Source: Elioraea tepidiphila DSM 17972 | GTDB taxonomy: Bacteria > Pseudomonadota > Alphaproteobacteria > Acetobacterales > Acetobacteraceae | Length of the DNA stretch: 64,000 nt | Reading direction: 5' to 3' | Assembly: GCF_000378465.1 (NCBI RefSeq) | Contig: NZ_KB899933.1 | Location: 18,767-82,766 of the forward strand | Notes under the pieces: generated by a model | What the model was told of the DNA's origin: nothing | The model's database searches: none | What the model saw: the letters and a program-made list of their open reading frames with translations, nothing else | Part shown: positions 35,356 through 43,375 of the stretch, piece by piece | How the letters are laid out: every line of letters begins with the position of its first letter | Numbering within the stretch: the stretch's first letter is position 1 | Position numbers and translations under genes: made by a program

Positions 35356-36165
35356 CTATGCGCTTCCAAGAGCGCGGCTGCCCAGGAGCCTCTTCAGCAA
35401 GAAGTACGATGCTCGGAACGCCATGGTTCTCCCGAACACGGCGAACTCCTCCTCGGTCAATCCGATGAGGTTGTGCCCACCGATCGATGCGAATGAAAAA
35501 GCGCCGCAGATCCCGCGCTCTTCCTGCTCATCGATGAAGCCGGACGTCCGGAGGTATGCCGCGACCTGCCCCCAGACCGCTGGATTGAAGGAGCGCGGAC
35601 ACGCAGCATTTCTTTCCTCTGCAATCCGACGCGCGAGATTCTGAAGGAATACGCGAGCGGACGTTAGGCTGCCGTTCCAGTCTCCCCGAATGAATGCCTC
35701 CGCTGACTGGTCTATCAGCCTGCTGAGCTCCGAAGGTGCGTCGGGGATCGCCTCGCGAAGCAAGGAGGTCAGTAGATCGTCGGGCGCCGATGTGCCTGCC
35801 ATCGCAGGATCGATTGGGACGAAACCGCTGGCGGATGAGCCACGCGTCCCCGGCTCACGTGCGTAGCCGTCGAGCGCGAGAGATCGTTCGAGTTCGGCCC
35901 ACCATTGGTCATGCACGTACTTCGTCTGGAAGGTGCTGCGCACGGCATCGTGGGTGCGTGCCAGCTCCTGCACCAAATCCGACAGCGCTGCCATATCAGC
36001 ATAAAGCACGATCTCCGTAAGGGAGCCGGCGATCTCCTGGGCGGCCTGCGCTTCGTCTCCTTGAGCTACAATTCCGTACTTCATCAGGAGGAGGGCCGCA
36101 TCTTGACGCGCCATCTTCCGGAGGAATTGGATCAAGGACATCCTGGAGCGCGTGCTGAGATTCAT
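35356..36165 (-). CDS. Uncharacterised cargo protein, HEPN/abortive-infection-like
   Basis: This 269-residue protein starts at ATG 36165, which leaves 65 bases after parE; the longer frame to 36270 would overlap parE. The middle (SAEAFIRGDWNGSLTSARVF then LQNLARRIAEERN) has the rhythm of HEPN/Abi helical domains, and the C-terminus has SFASIGGHNLIGLTEEEFAV. A clear RxxxxH motif is not seen. Codon use is visibly less GC-biased than the phage genes. It lies downstream of parDE, against the tail operon. Likely an accessory defence gene; inferred. Confidence 0.6.
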   Translation of the reverse strand: MNLSTRSRMSLIQFLRKMARQDAALLLMKYGIVAQGDEAQAAQEIAGSLTEIVLYADMAALSDLVQELARTHDAVRSTFQTKYVHDQWWAELERSLALDGYAREPGTRGSSASGFVPIDPAMAGTSAPDDLLTSLLREAIPDAPSELSRLIDQSAEAFIRGDWNGSLTSARVFLQNLARRIAEERNAACPRSFNPAVWGQVAAYLRTSGFIDEQEERGICGAFSFASIGGHNLIGLTEEEFAVFGRTMAFRASYFLLKRLLGSRALGSA

Positions 36166-36229
36166 CGTCTCCGCCGCCTTCCGTCGTTGAACTGCTGAAC
36201 CAGGAGCCGATGGGGAGCGCTTGTCGTCT

Positions 36230-36562
36230 TCATCCGCGATCGAGGTCCTGCAGCACCTCAGGCAGGTCACGCGCGCCGTGCAGAATGCGCAGGATCCTCG
36301 GGGGAATAGTGCTGGCCCGGTAGACCAGGATGTAGGGAAAGCCGCGCAGCACGAGGAAGCGTACCGTCTCGGGTGCCAGTTCAGGACGGTGGCGTCCGAT
36401 CTCGGGGTGTTCGGCGATGCTCCTCGCTGCGCGACGTACCGCTGTCCGAAGATCCTCGGCGGCCCGTGGGTTGTCCTGGGCGATCCAGGCGACGGCCTCG
36501 CGGATATCGGCGCGCGCTGCGGGGGAGAGGATTGCCGCGCCGATATGGGCTCGGGGACTCAG
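36230..36562 (-). CDS. parE: ParE-type toxin (CTG start)
   Basis: This 110-residue RelE/ParE-superfamily protein has ILSPAARADIREAVAWIAQD, RRAARSIAEHPEIGRHRPEL and TVRFLVLRGFPYILVYRAS, matching ParE toxins that poison gyrase. No ATG, GTG or TTG is available between the upstream in-frame stop and the conserved region. A CTG at 36562 sits 4 to 5 bases after GAGGAAG and overlaps the parD stop (CTGA), so it is chosen as start. Confidence 0.82.
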   Translation of the reverse strand: MSPRAHIGAAILSPAARADIREAVAWIAQDNPRAAEDLRTAVRRAARSIAEHPEIGRHRPELAPETVRFLVLRGFPYILVYRASTIPPRILRILHGARDLPEVLQDLDRG

Positions 36563-36822
36563 CGCGGCTTCCTCGCCGCCCGGGCGTTGGCGATGACCTC
36601 ACCGAGTTCGGCGTCTACCTCATCCGCTGTAAGCCAGCCCTTCTCGTCTGCTTCGCGCTCGGTGCGATCGAGCATTTCGGTGAACGCCGCGCGACGCGCC
36701 TCCTGCTGTTCCAGGAGTCGAAGCGCAGCCCGCATCACCTCGCTCACGTTGCCATAGCGACCGGAAGCCACGCAGCGCTCCGCGAAGCCTTCAAGTTCCG
36801 GCGTTAGGCTGACATTCGGCAT
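36559..36822 (-). CDS. parD: ParD-type antitoxin
   Basis: This 87-residue protein begins MPNVSLTPELEGFAERCVAS, with GRYGNVSEVMRAALRLLEQQ. This is the ribbon-helix-helix DNA-binding region of ParD, followed by a toxin-binding tail (TADEVDAELGEVIANARAAR). It neutralises ParE and autoregulates the operon. The pair interrupts the tail gene order between the tail tube and the tail chaperone. Confidence 0.9.
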   Translation of the reverse strand: MPNVSLTPELEGFAERCVASGRYGNVSEVMRAALRLLEQQEARRAAFTEMLDRTEREADEKGWLTADEVDAELGEVIANARAARKPR

Positions 36823-36897
36823 TCCGTCCTCCCGCCATCGTCATGTCAGACTTTGACATGCCGGCGGCCTGTTTCAACCCCCCGGAGCCCACCCACC

Positions 36898-37275
36898 ATG
36901 CTCACCCTCGACCTCCCGGCCGAGCCGTACTGGCTCGACCTGCCGCGCGGCGTCCGCGTCGAGATCCGGCCCGTGACGACCGCCGTAATGGCCGCGGCGC
37001 AGGCCGCCGCCGCGCGTCGCCTCGCCGCAATCCGCATCGCCGACCCGGACCTCGACCACGACATGTCCCGGGGGCTCTCCTTCGCCTTCCTGGTCAAGGC
37101 GCTCGCCCGGCACGCCGTCACCGCTTGGGAGGGGGTCGGCGACGCGGCCGGCAAGCCGCTGCCGCTCTCGCCCGAGGCGGTCGAGCGCCTGATGGACCTC
37201 GACGACATCGCCGCAACGTTCTGGGACCGCGCCACGGCGCCCGTCGCCGCGGTGGCCGTCGAGGGAAACGGCTGA
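36898..37275 (+). CDS. Tail assembly chaperone, short form (gpG-like)
   Basis: This 125-residue protein starts at ATG 36898 and is read in the frame ending ...VEGNG. It begins MLTLDLPAEPYWLDLPRGVR and is helical. It lies between the tail tube and tape measure genes, the place of lambda gpG, and would coat the tape measure during tail assembly. The last codons contain the frameshift signal that gives the longer form. Confidence 0.85.
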   Translation: MLTLDLPAEPYWLDLPRGVRVEIRPVTTAVMAAAQAAAARRLAAIRIADPDLDHDMSRGLSFAFLVKALARHAVTAWEGVGDAAGKPLPLSPEAVERLMDLDDIAATFWDRATAPVAAVAVEGNG

Positions 37276-37589
37276 GGGCCCGCGCCGCCTGGCACTTCGG
37301 CCGCGGGCCCGAGTACTGCCGCGGCTGCGCCGCCCTCGGCCGCGACTGCGCCGACGCCTGCCCCTACGCCGCGCACGCGCCCACCAGCGTCCAGGGCCAC
37401 GCCTGCTGGGTCGCCGGCACCGCCTGCACGGACGTCACCATGGCCGGCCTGACCCTCGACACCGCCGGCGCGCTCGCCGCCGCGCGCGACCTCGGCGCTG
37501 CTGGCTGGGTAGCCGCCGAACTGCTGCTCGCGGTCCGCATCGGCATGGCCGAGGGCAGCGCCGCCCGCCGCGAGGGGGAGACGATCTGA
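36898..37589 (+). CDS. Tail assembly chaperone, -1 frameshift fusion (gpGT-like)
   Basis: Slippage at 37263-37269 moves ribosomes from the gpG frame into the -1 frame, which stays open to 37589. The product is about 230 residues: 124 from the first frame and 106 new ones. The added domain carries Cys pairs (PEYCRGCAALGRDCADACPY and CWVAGTACTD) that could bind zinc. In lambda the rare gpGT fusion is essential and made by slippage on GGGAAAG. No independent start codon other than CTG exists for the second domain. Confidence 0.85.
37263..37310 (+). promoter_or_regulatory. -1 programmed ribosomal frameshift signal
   Basis: The heptamer GGGAAAC at 37263-37269 is in the correct phase (G GGA AAC). 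Six bases later a 9-bp stem (GGGCCCGCG at 37276-37284 with CGCGGGCCC at 37302-37310, 17-base loop) follows. The zero-frame stop TGA is at 37273-37275. Slippery site, spacer and stem fit the established -1 frameshift layout. Confidence 0.88.
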
Positions 37590-37590
37590 C

Positions 37591-39759
37591 ATGGCCGACG
37601 CCACCCGCCGCGTCTCGGTCCGCCTCTCGCTGGACGACGCCGCCCGGGTCAAGGCCGGGCTGCGCGAGGTGGGCGAAACCGGCCAGCGCTCCCTCGACCA
37701 GATCAAGGGCGGCGCCGAGCGCGCCTCCCGCTCCCTCGAACTGCTCGACGTCGCCACCCGCGGCATCCAGATCGCCGGCGTGGCGGTCGCCGCCCGCGCC
37801 CTGGTCCAGGCCGGCGACGCGCTCACCCAGGGCCTCTCGCGCCTGCAGAACGCCACCGGCTCGGTCGAGCGCGCCGGCCAGGTCTATGAGGCGCTGTACC
37901 GCAACGCGCTCTCCACCGGCGTCGCCGTGTCGGAGAGCGTCGACGCCTTCCAGCGCTTCTCGATCGCCGCCCGCGAGATCGGCGCCACCTCCGACCAGGT
38001 GGTGCGCCTCGTCGGCGGCCTGCAGCGCGTCGCTATCGTCTCCGGCGCCTCCACCCAGGAGATCAGCAGCGCGACCCTGCAGCTCGCCCAGGCGCTGGCC
38101 TCCGGCGTGCTGCAGGGCGATGAGCTGCGCTCCATCCTCGAGGCCATGCCGCTGCTGGCCGAGGGCCTCGCGCGCGAGCTCGGCGTCTCGATCGGCGAGC
38201 TGCGCAAGCTCGGCTCCGAGGGCAAGCTCACCGCCGAGCGGGTCTTCCCGGCGCTGCTGCGCGCCACCGAACGGCTCGGCGCCGAGCTCGACCGCGCGCC
38301 GCTGTCGCTCGGCCGCGCCTTTGGTCAGCTGACGGCGGCGACCGAGAACTTCCTCGGCCAGCTCGACCGCGCCATCGGCCTGTCCAATGCGCTCGCCCGG
38401 GCGCTCTCGGCGGCAGCCCGCGCCGTGGACAGTGTCCGCCAGGGCGCCGGGCTGCGCAGCGAGGAGGAACGCCTCGCTGGCCTGCGCCGCCAGGCCGAGG
38501 CGCTCTCGGCGCAGATCGGCCGGCTGGAGAGCGAGGGGGACGGCCGCGACAGCCTGCGCGCCCCGGTCCGCCGCGGCAGCATCCGCCCCGGCCTGGTCGG
38601 CACCGCGGAACAGCAGGCCGGCGTGGACAGCCGGGCGCGGCTGGAGGAGCTGCGCCGCGACTACTTCGCGACCCTGGCCGAGATCGACACCACCGAGCGG
38701 GAGTCGCTGAACCGCCGGTTGGAGGAGCAGGAGCGCGCCGGCCAGGCCGCGGCCGACGCTCGCCGCCGCCGCGCCACCCAGGACGTCCAGGAGCTCACCC
38801 GCGACCTCGACGACCGCTTCCGGATCAACCGCGAGTACGAGGAGCGCGTCCGCCGGCTGCGTGAGGCCGAGGCGGCCGGTGGCGTCACCGCCGCCGAGCG
38901 CACCCGCCTCGAGACGCTGGCGCTGCAGGAGCGCGACGAGGCGCTGCGCCGGCTGGAGCCGCGCGTCGCCGCGGTGCGCCGCGCCAGCACCGAGGGCGCG
39001 CGGGAGGCGCGCGACGCCGAGCGCCAGCTGAACGACCTGCTGCGCGAGCGCGAGCGGCTGATCCAGGACAACGAGACCGCCTATGAGCGCTACCAGCGCC
39101 GGCTGGAGCGGCTCGGCGACCTGGTGCAGCGCGCCGAGCGCGCCGGCCGGCCGATCCCCGACGAGACCATCGGGCGGGAGGCGCAGCGCGCGCTGGAGGA
39201 TCTGGAGGAGGCCGAGCGCCGCCTGCAGCGCAGCACCGAGGGCACGCGGGAGGCGGCGCGGGAGCTGGGCTTCGCGTTCTCCTCGGCCTTCGAGGACGCG
39301 ATCGTGCGCGGCGACAAGCTGTCCAAGGTCATGCAGGGCCTGCTGCAGGACATTACCCGCATCATCGCGCGCCGCACCATCACCGAGCCGCTGGGCAACG
39401 CCGTGTCGGCCGGGCTCACCAGCCTCGGCGCTGGCAGCTGGTTCGACGGCATCGGCTCCTGGCTCGGCGGGCTGTTCCGCGCCGAGGGCGGGCCGGTCGC
39501 GGCCGGTCAGCCCTACATCGTCGGCGAGCGCGGGCCCGAGTGGTTCGTGCCCGACCGCGGGGGGACTGTGCTGCCGAACGGCATGGCGCCGGGCGGGCCG
39601 GTCATCCAGCAGACCATCAACATCGACGCGCGCGGCGCAGACGCCGGCGTCGAGGCGCGGCTGCGGCTGCTCGCCGGGCAGATCGCGCGGCAGGCCTCGG
39701 CCATGACGCTCGATGCCATCCGCCGCGGCGGCAGCGCCTACGAGACGGTGCGCGGATGA
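37591..39759 (+). CDS. Tape measure protein
   Basis: This 722-residue protein has start ATG 37591 after GAGGGGGAG. The N-terminal domain (RVSVRLSLDDAARVKAGLRE; SGASTQEISSATLQLAQALA then SGVLQGDELRSILEAMPLLA) is the tape_measure domain. A long coiled-coil follows (EERVRRLREAEAAGGVTAAE), and the C-terminus has the lambda TMP-type end with YIVGERGPEWFVPDRGG. It sets tail length and enters the host membrane at infection. About 0.15 nm per residue suggests a tail near 100 nm (inference). Confidence 0.92.
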   Translation: MADATRRVSVRLSLDDAARVKAGLREVGETGQRSLDQIKGGAERASRSLELLDVATRGIQIAGVAVAARALVQAGDALTQGLSRLQNATGSVERAGQVYEALYRNALSTGVAVSESVDAFQRFSIAAREIGATSDQVVRLVGGLQRVAIVSGASTQEISSATLQLAQALASGVLQGDELRSILEAMPLLAEGLARELGVSIGELRKLGSEGKLTAERVFPALLRATERLGAELDRAPLSLGRAFGQLTAATENFLGQLDRAIGLSNALARALSAAARAVDSVRQGAGLRSEEERLAGLRRQAEALSAQIGRLESEGDGRDSLRAPVRRGSIRPGLVGTAEQQAGVDSRARLEELRRDYFATLAEIDTTERESLNRRLEEQERAGQAAADARRRRATQDVQELTRDLDDRFRINREYEERVRRLREAEAAGGVTAAERTRLETLALQERDEALRRLEPRVAAVRRASTEGAREARDAERQLNDLLRERERLIQDNETAYERYQRRLERLGDLVQRAERAGRPIPDETIGREAQRALEDLEEAERRLQRSTEGTREAARELGFAFSSAFEDAIVRGDKLSKVMQGLLQDITRIIARRTITEPLGNAVSAGLTSLGAGSWFDGIGSWLGGLFRAEGGPVAAGQPYIVGERGPEWFVPDRGGTVLPNGMAPGGPVIQQTINIDARGADAGVEARLRLLAGQIARQASAMTLDAIRRGGSAYETVRG

Positions 39760-40442
39760 CCGAATACGCCTGGCCCGAGGCGCTGCGTCCGACGCGGCTG
39801 ACTTTCTACCTGCAGCACAACACCACGCGCTTCGTCTCGCCGGTCACCCGCGGCACCCAAGTGCTGCGGCGCGAGGGCGCGCGCTGGGTCGCCCAGGCGA
39901 CCTTCGATCCGCTCGATCGCGTCCGCGCCGGCCTGCTCGAAGGTCTGCTCGCCGCGCTCGCCGGCTCGGTGAACACGGTCCGGATCTGGGACTGGCGGCG
40001 CGAGTTCCGCACCGGCGACCCGCGCAGCCAGGGCGATGTGCCGAGCGGGCCGTTCTCCTACTCCGACGCCACCATCTTCACCGACGGCACCGGCTTCGTG
40101 GTGGGCTCCGGCAATCCCGCGCTGGCGGCGGGCGCGCCGCGCGGGGCGCTGGCGATCCAGACCCAGGGCTGGTGGCCGAACGGCGTCGCAGTCGGTGCCG
40201 GCGACCTGATCGGCCTGGCGGGGCGGCTCTACATCGCCACGGAGACGGTCACCGCCTCGGGCGCTGGCACGGCGACCATCCCGATCGCGCCGCCGCTGCG
40301 CGAGGCACTGCTGATCAACCAGCCGCTGGTCCTCACCAGGCCCACCGTCGCCATGCGCCTGGTCTCTGACGACGACGCCGCCAACCCGACCCGGCCGGGG
40401 CGCTTCACGGCGATCACCATCCGCCTCGAGGAGGCGCTGTAG
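39756..40442 (+). CDS. Distal tail/minor tail protein
   Basis: This 228-residue protein overlaps the tape measure stop (ATGA). The first half contains TFYLQHNTTRFVSPVTRGTQ and VNTVRIWDWRREFRTGD, as in GTA-type distal tail (Dit-like, gp12) proteins; the rest is beta-rich. It would cap the tube and attach the hub. Family assignment is from pattern and position. Confidence 0.72.
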   Translation: MTEYAWPEALRPTRLTFYLQHNTTRFVSPVTRGTQVLRREGARWVAQATFDPLDRVRAGLLEGLLAALAGSVNTVRIWDWRREFRTGDPRSQGDVPSGPFSYSDATIFTDGTGFVVGSGNPALAAGAPRGALAIQTQGWWPNGVAVGAGDLIGLAGRLYIATETVTASGAGTATIPIAPPLREALLINQPLVLTRPTVAMRLVSDDDAANPTRPGRFTAITIRLEEAL

Positions 40443-41017
40443 TGTCCGACACCCACGGCACGCCGCGGCTGTCGCCGCATGCGGCTTCCTCCGCTACCTC
40501 GCCGGTCGCCGCCCCCGTCGTGCTGGTCGAGCTCGACTTTGCCTCCGGCGCCTTCCGCGCCTGGACAGGGCTCGGCCAACTCAACTGGGCGGGGAAGGTG
40601 TTCGAGGGCGTCGGCTCGATCGGCGCGGTCGGCGAAGTCGAGGAGACGGTCGAGCTGCGCGCCGTGCGGCTGACGCTCGCGCTCTCACCGGTGCCACAGG
40701 AGGTGGTGGACATCGCGCTGGCCGAGCGGAGCTTCCGGCTGCGCCCGGCCCGGCTGTGGGGCGCGCTGCTCGACGCCGAGGGCGCCTTCGTCGCGGACCC
40801 GTTCCCGCTCTGGGCGGGGCTGATGGACACGATGGAGGTGACGGACGGCGCCGAGCCGCGCGTCGCGCTCACCTGCGAGAGCCGCCTCGTGGACCTCGAG
40901 CGCGCCGAGGTGCGGCGCTACACCGACGCCGACCAGCAGGCCGAGTATCCGGGCGACCGCTTCTTCGAATACGTCCCCGCCCTGCAGGAGGCGGAGATCC
41001 GGCTGCCCGCGCAGTGA
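40442..41017 (+). CDS. DUF2163-like baseplate hub protein
   Basis: This 191-residue protein starts at GTG 40442, overlapping the preceding TAG. It has VVLVELDFASGAFRAWTGLG, LWGALLDAEGAFVADPFPLW and the C-terminal ADQQAEYPGDRFFEYVPALQ. These match the GTA gp13/DUF2163-type hub family. It likely sits in the baseplate below the distal tail protein. The stop overlaps the next GTG start. Confidence 0.75.
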   Translation: MSDTHGTPRLSPHAASSATSPVAAPVVLVELDFASGAFRAWTGLGQLNWAGKVFEGVGSIGAVGEVEETVELRAVRLTLALSPVPQEVVDIALAERSFRLRPARLWGALLDAEGAFVADPFPLWAGLMDTMEVTDGAEPRVALTCESRLVDLERAEVRRYTDADQQAEYPGDRFFEYVPALQEAEIRLPAQ

Positions 41018-41367
41018 CGCGGCGGCCAGACTGGGCGGTACGGCTGGCAGCCCTGCTGTCGGTGGTGGAGATGCGCGCCTTCGACGCCCATCGCTGGAAC
41101 TGTGGGCGGTTCGCGCTGGCGGCGGTCGAGGCGGTGACAGGGGGGAGGCCAGCCTTTCGGGTCTTGCCCGATCTGGCCGCCTCCGCCGACAGCGCCGGCT
41201 TCCCGCGCGTGGCGCCGCTGCGGGCCCGCATGGGCGACGTCGTCCTCGCGCCCAATCCCGATCGCCTCGGCGTGGTGCTCGACGCCGGCCGCGTCGCCTT
41301 TGTCGGGCCGCGCGGGCTGCTGCGCGCGCCGATCACCCTCTGCACCATCGCCTGGAGGATCGGCTGA
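41014..41367 (+). CDS. DUF6950-like tail protein (NlpC/P60 relative)
   Basis: This 117-residue protein starts at GTG 41014. The segment FDAHRWNCGRFALAAVEAVT keeps the Asp/Cys region of NlpC/P60-type folds, and MGDVVLAPNPDRLGVVLDAG replaces the usual catalytic His region, so it may be structural. GTA gp14 is the corresponding cell-wall peptidase. It sits between hub and tip genes. Confidence 0.72.
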   Translation: MTRRPDWAVRLAALLSVVEMRAFDAHRWNCGRFALAAVEAVTGGRPAFRVLPDLAASADSAGFPRVAPLRARMGDVVLAPNPDRLGVVLDAGRVAFVGPRGLLRAPITLCTIAWRIG

Positions 41368-43367
41368 TGCCCGCTGCCGTTCCCCTGATCGCCGTCGTCG
41401 CGGGCGGCGTCGCCTCGGCCGCCGTGGGCGGCGGCATCATCGGCGCGATCGTCGGCGCCGGCGCGGCCTTCGTGGTCTCGACGATCGGCGCCTCGGTCTT
41501 CCCCGCCAAGCGGCCAACCGCTCCGACGTCCTCCGCCGCGCTCCGCCCGGGGGACGACCCCACCGCGCCTGGCGCCGGCCGAACGCAGTCCTTCCGCCAG
41601 CCGATCACCGAGCACCAGATCGTCTTCGGCCGCTGCAAGGTCGGCGGGCCGATCGTCTTCATCCACTCGGCCACCGACGACACCGGCCGCGCCGATGGCT
41701 GGTTCTACGCGGTCGTCGTCCTCGCCGCACACCGCCTCCGCGCCATCGGCGAGGTCTGGCTCGGCGACACGCTGGCGACCGACGCGAAGTTCGCCGGCCT
41801 GGTGCGGATCGACCGCCACCTCGGCGATCCCGACCAAGCCGCGAACGCCAACCTGATCGCCGAAACCGGCGGCAAATGGACGGCCGAGCATCGCGGCCGA
41901 GGCCGCGCCTATGTCGCCGTCCGCCTCAAGATCACCGCCGAGGCCTTCCCCTCCGGCCCGCCGAACATCGCGGCCCTTGTCGAGGGCGCCGACACGATCC
42001 TCGACCCGCGGACGGGGGCCAACGGCTGGTCCGACAACCCGGCGCTCTGCCTCGCCTGGTACCTGACCGCGCCCTTCGGCTGGAAGGCGTCCTGGGACGA
42101 CATCGACATCCCCGCCCTGATCGCCGCGGCCAACATCTGCGACGAGCTGATCGGCACCCGGCCCGGCGTCACCGAGCGGCGCTACACCGTCAACGGCCGC
42201 GTCTCGCTCGGCGAGGGCAAGATCGCCATCACCCGCAAGCTGGTCGCCGCCATGGCCGGCGCGCTGGTGGTCTCGGGCGGGCGGTTCTTCATCCATGCTG
42301 GAGGGCCGGCACTGCCGGCGGCGACGCTCACCTCGGACGACCTGCGCGGCGACGTCACCATCCAGGGCAGCCGGCCGCGGCGGGACCTCTTCAACGGGGT
42401 GCGGGCCGTCTACGTCGACCCGGCGAAGAACTGGCAGCCGACCGACGCGCCGCCGCTGCTCGCCTCGAACTACGTCGCCGAGGATGGCGGCGAGCAGATC
42501 TATCGTGACCTCGAGTACCCGCTGACCACCTCGGTGGCGACCGTACAGCGGTTGATGAAGGCCGAGCTGGAGCGCATCCGCCGCCAGCGCGAGGTGGCGT
42601 TCCCGGCCAACCTCTCGGCGCTGCGGCTGCGGCCCTGGGACGGGGTGACCGTCGCCCTCGACCGGGTTGGGGCCTTCCCGGCGCGGGTCACCGGCTGGCG
42701 GCTGTCGCCGGATGGCGGTGTCGACCTCACCCTGTCCGAGGAGGACCCGGCGGTGTGGGACTGGAACCCGGCGGTGGACGAGCGCGCCGCCGGCGACAGC
42801 CCCTCCGTGGTGCTGCCGAACCCGGGGGTGATCGCCGCGCCCGCCAGCATCACCGTCGAAACGCCGACCGGCAGCGCCTTCGCCACCCTCGGTGTCTCCT
42901 GGTCCGCGGTCGGCAGCGCCTACCTGGCGGGCTACGAACTCGAGTTCCGCCCCGCCTCCGTCGCCACCTGGCAGGGCTACGGCGGCGCCCTTGGTGCGAC
43001 CGCAGCCTCGATCCCCACCGCCGAGCCAACTGCCTTCCGGGCGCGCGCGGTGGCGCGCAGCGGGGCAGTGTCGGGCTGGCGGGAGGCAGCCATCCCCGGC
43101 GCCGTCACTGCGCCCGCCGCGCTCGGCATCACCGGCGGCGTGCGGCTGTCGGGCGGCTTCCCGGCCGACGCCGTGCGGCTGCAGGTCTTCGAGGCCAGCA
43201 GCGCCAGCCTCGCCGCCGCCGTGAAGCTCGCGACGGAGCCCACCACGCTGCCCTGGGACCGCACCGGCCTCACCGCCGGCCAGGCCCGCTGGTACTGGCT
43301 CCGCGCCGTCTCCGCCGAGGGCAACGTCTCGGCCCTCGTCGGGCCCGTCACTGCGACCGCGCTGTAG
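41367..43367 (+). CDS. Tail tip/host specificity (J-like) protein
   Basis: This 666-residue protein starts at ATG 41367, overlapping the preceding stop. The N-terminus has Gly/Ala-rich hydrophobic stretches (AVVAGGVASAAVGGGIIGAI). The middle (TEHQIVFGRCKVGGPIVFIH; QIYRDLEYPLTTSVATVQRL) is typical of central tip proteins. The C-terminus has a fibronectin type III-like domain (SVSWSAVG-style strands). It contacts the receptor and forms the tail tip. Confidence 0.83.
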   Translation: MPAAVPLIAVVAGGVASAAVGGGIIGAIVGAGAAFVVSTIGASVFPAKRPTAPTSSAALRPGDDPTAPGAGRTQSFRQPITEHQIVFGRCKVGGPIVFIHSATDDTGRADGWFYAVVVLAAHRLRAIGEVWLGDTLATDAKFAGLVRIDRHLGDPDQAANANLIAETGGKWTAEHRGRGRAYVAVRLKITAEAFPSGPPNIAALVEGADTILDPRTGANGWSDNPALCLAWYLTAPFGWKASWDDIDIPALIAAANICDELIGTRPGVTERRYTVNGRVSLGEGKIAITRKLVAAMAGALVVSGGRFFIHAGGPALPAATLTSDDLRGDVTIQGSRPRRDLFNGVRAVYVDPAKNWQPTDAPPLLASNYVAEDGGEQIYRDLEYPLTTSVATVQRLMKAELERIRRQREVAFPANLSALRLRPWDGVTVALDRVGAFPARVTGWRLSPDGGVDLTLSEEDPAVWDWNPAVDERAAGDSPSVVLPNPGVIAAPASITVETPTGSAFATLGVSWSAVGSAYLAGYELEFRPASVATWQGYGGALGATAASIPTAEPTAFRARAVARSGAVSGWREAAIPGAVTAPAALGITGGVRLSGGFPADAVRLQVFEASSASLAAAVKLATEPTTLPWDRTGLTAGQARWYWLRAVSAEGNVSALVGPVTATAL

Positions 43368-43375
43368 GAGGCGAC

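Noticed and set aside
36381..36807. Plus-strand and alternate frames over the parDE locus
   Set aside because: ParE and ParD signatures are clear in the minus frames chosen; the others are shadows.
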